From: Nelumbo lutea | Taxonomy: Eukaryota > Streptophyta > Magnoliopsida > Proteales > Nelumbonaceae | Assembly: GCA_022828595.1 (NCBI GenBank) | Contig: JAKGHH010000003.1 | Location: 101,703,583-101,767,582 of the forward strand | DNA length: 64,000 nt | Direction of reading: 5' to 3' | Shown here: positions 60,890 through 64,000 of the stretch, piece by piece | Layout of the letters: each line of letters begins with the position of its first letter | How positions within the stretch are numbered: the first letter of the stretch is position 1 | Notes under the pieces: generated by a model | Seen by the model: the letters and a program-made list of their open reading frames with translations, nothing else | The model's database searches: none | Told to the model about the DNA's origin: nothing | Translations under genes and position numbers: made by a program

Positions 60890-62790
60890 AGATCCATCAC
60901 ATGGACACCCAAAGATTGCGGAATAAGGGGCGAATTTCAAAAAAATTATTCTTCTCCCTTCAACTGGGAATCACATTCCCTATTTAGAAAATCATATTTT
61001 CAAGGATCATTCTTGAACCATAAACTGAATCAGATCTGAACCAAAAGGAGTAGGGGAGGATTATACCTGATACGGAGAAGTAGTATCTCCCAACAGAGGT
61101 GTTCATGCCCAAGGAAGGATGCAAAATCTACTCCCACTAAAGATGGCGCAATGCAGGATAAAGCAGAATCAGTAGTGTTCTCCAAGAACTTTGTCCTTCG
61201 CAAGAATCAACACGATGGTACGTGAGCACAGCTTCCTTTCAATCCTTTCTCAAAGAACTGATGTCAAGATCCAATCTTGACTTCTCCCACAACTGGAGAT
61301 CGAACTGGCAAACAGGGCGGCAAGAACAGGGAGGCGGCAAGAGAGTATTCGCAGGGTGCAGAATTCTCTCTTCTTGATTTCAACACTAAAGAAAATCTGA
61401 TGATCTCACTTAAGCTGCCGCCCCTTCTTTTGTTAACCTAAAAAATCAGTTCCTAATCCAATTAGGAGCTGCTTATCCAAATCATATTTGGATCAAACCT
61501 CTCTTTAGCTGATAGGGATAAACCCTTATCTTATCTGCATATTAGATTAGCTTTCTCCTAATCTCATTAGGAGGTTTCAAGATCTGAAACACATTCAGAT
61601 CTGGACTCTCTGAGTGGATAGGATTAAGACCCTATCCTATCTGCTAATCTATCTCAGAATTCGCCCCTTTAATTAACTAAATAAATAGCCCAGTTCGAAA
61701 TGGGCTTTAGGCCCATTAAGCTTATGTGCTCACTTAACCTTCCTAACTACTGCCCAATTGGGCTTCCTTGTATGGCGTGGGACCCAAGCATTGATCTACA
61801 CATCAGCCACATGGGTTCGGCCCAGCCTTTGTTACAAGGCCTGGTCGAATACACTGTTAAAGACAATGCACCCCCTGAAACCCATCGAATGGGGTCTATG
61901 GGCCCAACATTTACCCTAAGTGGTCCCTGGGCCAAGCCACCTTGTAACACCCAGCGACTGTGGGCAGATGCAAGATTAGCCCATCAGGTATTATCCTCAA
62001 TGGTCTTACACTTAACCTCTCAGCCCTTAATGATCATACACTGTCCGACAAGAGAGGACCTCTCCCTCGACTGCAAGGAACAGTGTTGCACTCTCTACTT
62101 ATATGGATCCCGGGAATTAAAACCTTCTTGCAAACATTTTAGAAACCATAATATATATACTTTTATATCTCATATAAAATATACTTTGCAAAACAAATCT
62201 CAACGGTTGAAATCGGCTGCCGGCAGTCTTGGTTTCCATCAGTGAGAGTGCATCCCCGTTCATTACCTTTGTCCAACAAAGGGGCTGATCCTGTCACTAT
62301 GATCACCCACTCAGTTGAATTCTCAGACTGTCCCAACATACCCAGGTTTTGACTCCTGCTAAGGATCTCACTGAATGGTACATCAAAGACAGCCCAATCT
62401 GACACTTAGTGCAGTATCAAAATCGAGTGTAGGGGTCGGGTGTAACTTTCCAGTTTTGCCCATCAATCTCCAAGGTCCAGGGCAATATTGGAAATCTGGT
62501 CCAGTTCAAAGATTCAATTAATCCCACACTGTATGTGCCTAGGGTCTCACCTTGGCAGCTGAGACAAGCCACCCCAACCGACTTGGTGGCACTACAGTGT
62601 CATCCTTGTCAGGATAGGTCTCCCCAGACCGATCCACTGGCTGTGAACATTCTAAACTAACACGAGTCTCATTAAGTGTCCAGTTTAAGGGTATTACACA
62701 GAAACATACCAAGGGAACATGAATCAAATATGCACTTTTATTCATTTACAATAAACTCATAAAGTACATCATTTTGATTGAAGCTAAGGG
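60890..62790. other. Non-coding block between LINE ORF1 and ORF2, possibly a solo LTR
   Basis: Between the purine-rich LINE parts lies about 1.9 kb of different base composition with no coding frame of note. Features such as the CCCTTATCTTATCTGC / CCCTATCCTATCTGC pair and many short regulatory-looking stretches suggest a long LTR. I could not fix its ends or a target duplication, so the identity is inference. Confidence 0.4.
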
Positions 62791-62970
62791 CATACAAAAC
62801 TGTCTAATAGGGAAGGCTTTGCAAAAATAGCAATTGAGAAGTTTAAAAAGAAGAAAAGAGAGGGGAAAAAGAGGGAAGAATGTTTAGAAAAAATAAAGGG
62901 GTGGGACGAGGAGGGAAGAGAAGAGGAAGGGTTGGACAAGCTCAAGTAATTTGGGGGGAGGGGGAGGAAG

Positions 62971-64000
62971 ATGAGGATTCTTAGCTGGAATGTAAGAGGG
63001 TTGAGGGATGGAAGGAGGGGGATAGTAAGGAACTTGCTTCGAAGCTTTAAATCAGAGGTGGTTTTACTCCAAGAAGCAAAATTGGAAAACTTTGATATGA
63101 AATTGAAAAATGAAATATGGAGGGAAGAGAGAGGAGAGTGGGTAGAGCTTAAAGCTTCGGGCTTGTCAGGGGGAGCTGTAATCATATGGAATTCAGGGGT
63201 CTTTAAAAAGGTTGGGGAGGATGTTGGAGTGTTCTCAGTCTCAGTATGCTTACAAGAAGTAAATGGAGACTGGAGATGGGGTTTAACAAATGTGTGGGCC
63301 AAATGAGGAGGGGGAGAGAAAAGAGGGATGGGCCCTGGTGTGTGGGTGGGGACTTCAACATAGTAAGGAGAAGGAATGAAATGAAGGGGGGGAAGGGAGA
63401 GAAGAACTTCTATAGGTATGAGGAGGTTTGAAGAATTTATAACCAATAATGAGCTGATTGATCCACTATTGGTCGGAGGGAAGTTTACATGGTTGAATGA
63501 CCAAATTCCAGCCATTCTCAGAAGCTGGACATAATCTTATTCTCTGAAGATTGGACGGGCAGGTTATGTGGGAGAAGCGGTTCAGGAACCATTAACCATT
63601 CAATTAGCAGATCATACACCAATCCTGTTGAGAAAATTTGTGGCTGTTACAGAATTCAAACCTTTCAGGTTCAACAATGGATGGCTTCTTCAATCAAACT
63701 TTGTAGAATGGGTAGAAAACAAGTGCATGGGTCAGCAGATATAAAAGTATTTTAAAAAATGCAAGTAATTAAGCAAGAATTAAGGGAGAGGAGGAAGGAA
63801 GCATTTGGAGGGGAGGATGACAGGAAAAAAAAGAGATCTTGGAAAAGCTGGCCAGATTAAAAAGCATGAGAGGAAGGAGATCTTAGAAGAGAGTCAGAGA
63901 CTCAAAATGATATGGTTGTATTGCAATCCAATCTAGGGAATTTAATGTTGAAGGAGGAAGTTAGGTGGAGACAAAAATCTAGGGTCATATGGTTGAAAGA
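62971..64000 (+). pseudogene. LINE ORF2 endonuclease remnant
   Basis: MRILSWNVRGLRDGRR at 62971 is the canonical start of the AP-endonuclease-like domain of plant L1 ORF2, followed by VVLLQEAKL (catalytic Glu). WCVGGDFNIVRRRNEM (about 63335-63385) carries the conserved GDFN, but in a different frame from the start. LADHTPIL (about 63605-63630) is the conserved DH motif. At least two frameshifts and several stops occur. Confidence 0.82.

Larger units (their letters stand above)
58880..64000 (+). mobile_element. L1-type LINE, plus strand, split and cut by window edge
   Basis: An ORF1-like part (to about 60880), a foreign non-coding block, then an ORF2 endonuclease start (62971 onward) in the right order and strand for a plant L1. 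It lies in an HST intron in antisense orientation. Frame changes and stops are frequent, so the copy is inactive. The reverse transcriptase would lie beyond the window. Confidence 0.78.

Noticed and set aside
62784..63515. 243-codon minus-strand open frame
   Set aside because: It is the complement of the purine-rich LINE ORF2 start. The plus-strand frame carries real endonuclease motifs.
1..64000. Search for CRISPR arrays, bacterial operons or gene clusters for specialised metabolism
   Set aside because: Intron structure, codon context and repeats are those of a plant nuclear genome. No such arrays or clusters are present.

Overview
This is plant nuclear DNA from a draft assembly; positions 5145-5244 are a 100-N gap. 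It is AT-rich, has genes with GT-AG introns, and is crowded with retrotransposon and MITE relics. Two conserved plant genes can be recognised: an auxin receptor of the TIR1 clade and the microRNA exportin HASTY (HST). The species is not identifiable by eye. A dicot or early-diverging angiosperm is likely, but that is inference.

Layout. 1-3950 holds a decayed Ty3/gypsy element on the minus strand, abutting a LINE relic that carries a hAT-type MITE and the assembly gap (to about 5335). 5336-23230 is gene-poor, with at least eight MITE-like elements, microsatellites and a minisatellite. About 23233-25233 is the TIR1 upstream region. 25234-27855 is TIR1 on the plus strand in three exons (582 aa), with a miR393 target site in exon 3. 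27856-33159 separates two convergent genes and holds no gene I recognise.

33160-58054 is the 3' part of HST on the minus strand. I could thread twelve exons with compatible phases and GT-AG junctions into one uninterrupted 836-codon frame plus stop. The first roughly 360 codons lie beyond position 64000. The last HST intron (33240-48721) is about 15.5 kb. It holds a Ty1/copia element on the plus strand (34432-46042) that is split by a second copia of the same family on the minus strand (37176-42836). The outer copia also carries a MITE and a 1-kb DNA transposon-like insert, which itself contains a SINE-like segment. Other HST introns carry LINE, SINE, copia and MITE pieces, and the upstream intron (58055 to the window end) carries a multi-kilobase LINE split by a non-coding block.

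Function. TIR1 is the auxin-sensing F-box subunit of an SCF ubiquitin ligase and is held down by miR393. HST is the plant exportin-5 relative needed for normal miRNA accumulation and movement. Their side-by-side tail-to-tail position is notable, but there is no evidence that it matters. The features most worth following up are the nested inverted copia pair inside the HST transcript, a 90-nt HST intron that is open in frame, and the MITE families defined here by their target-site duplications. I found no convincing undescribed gene system.
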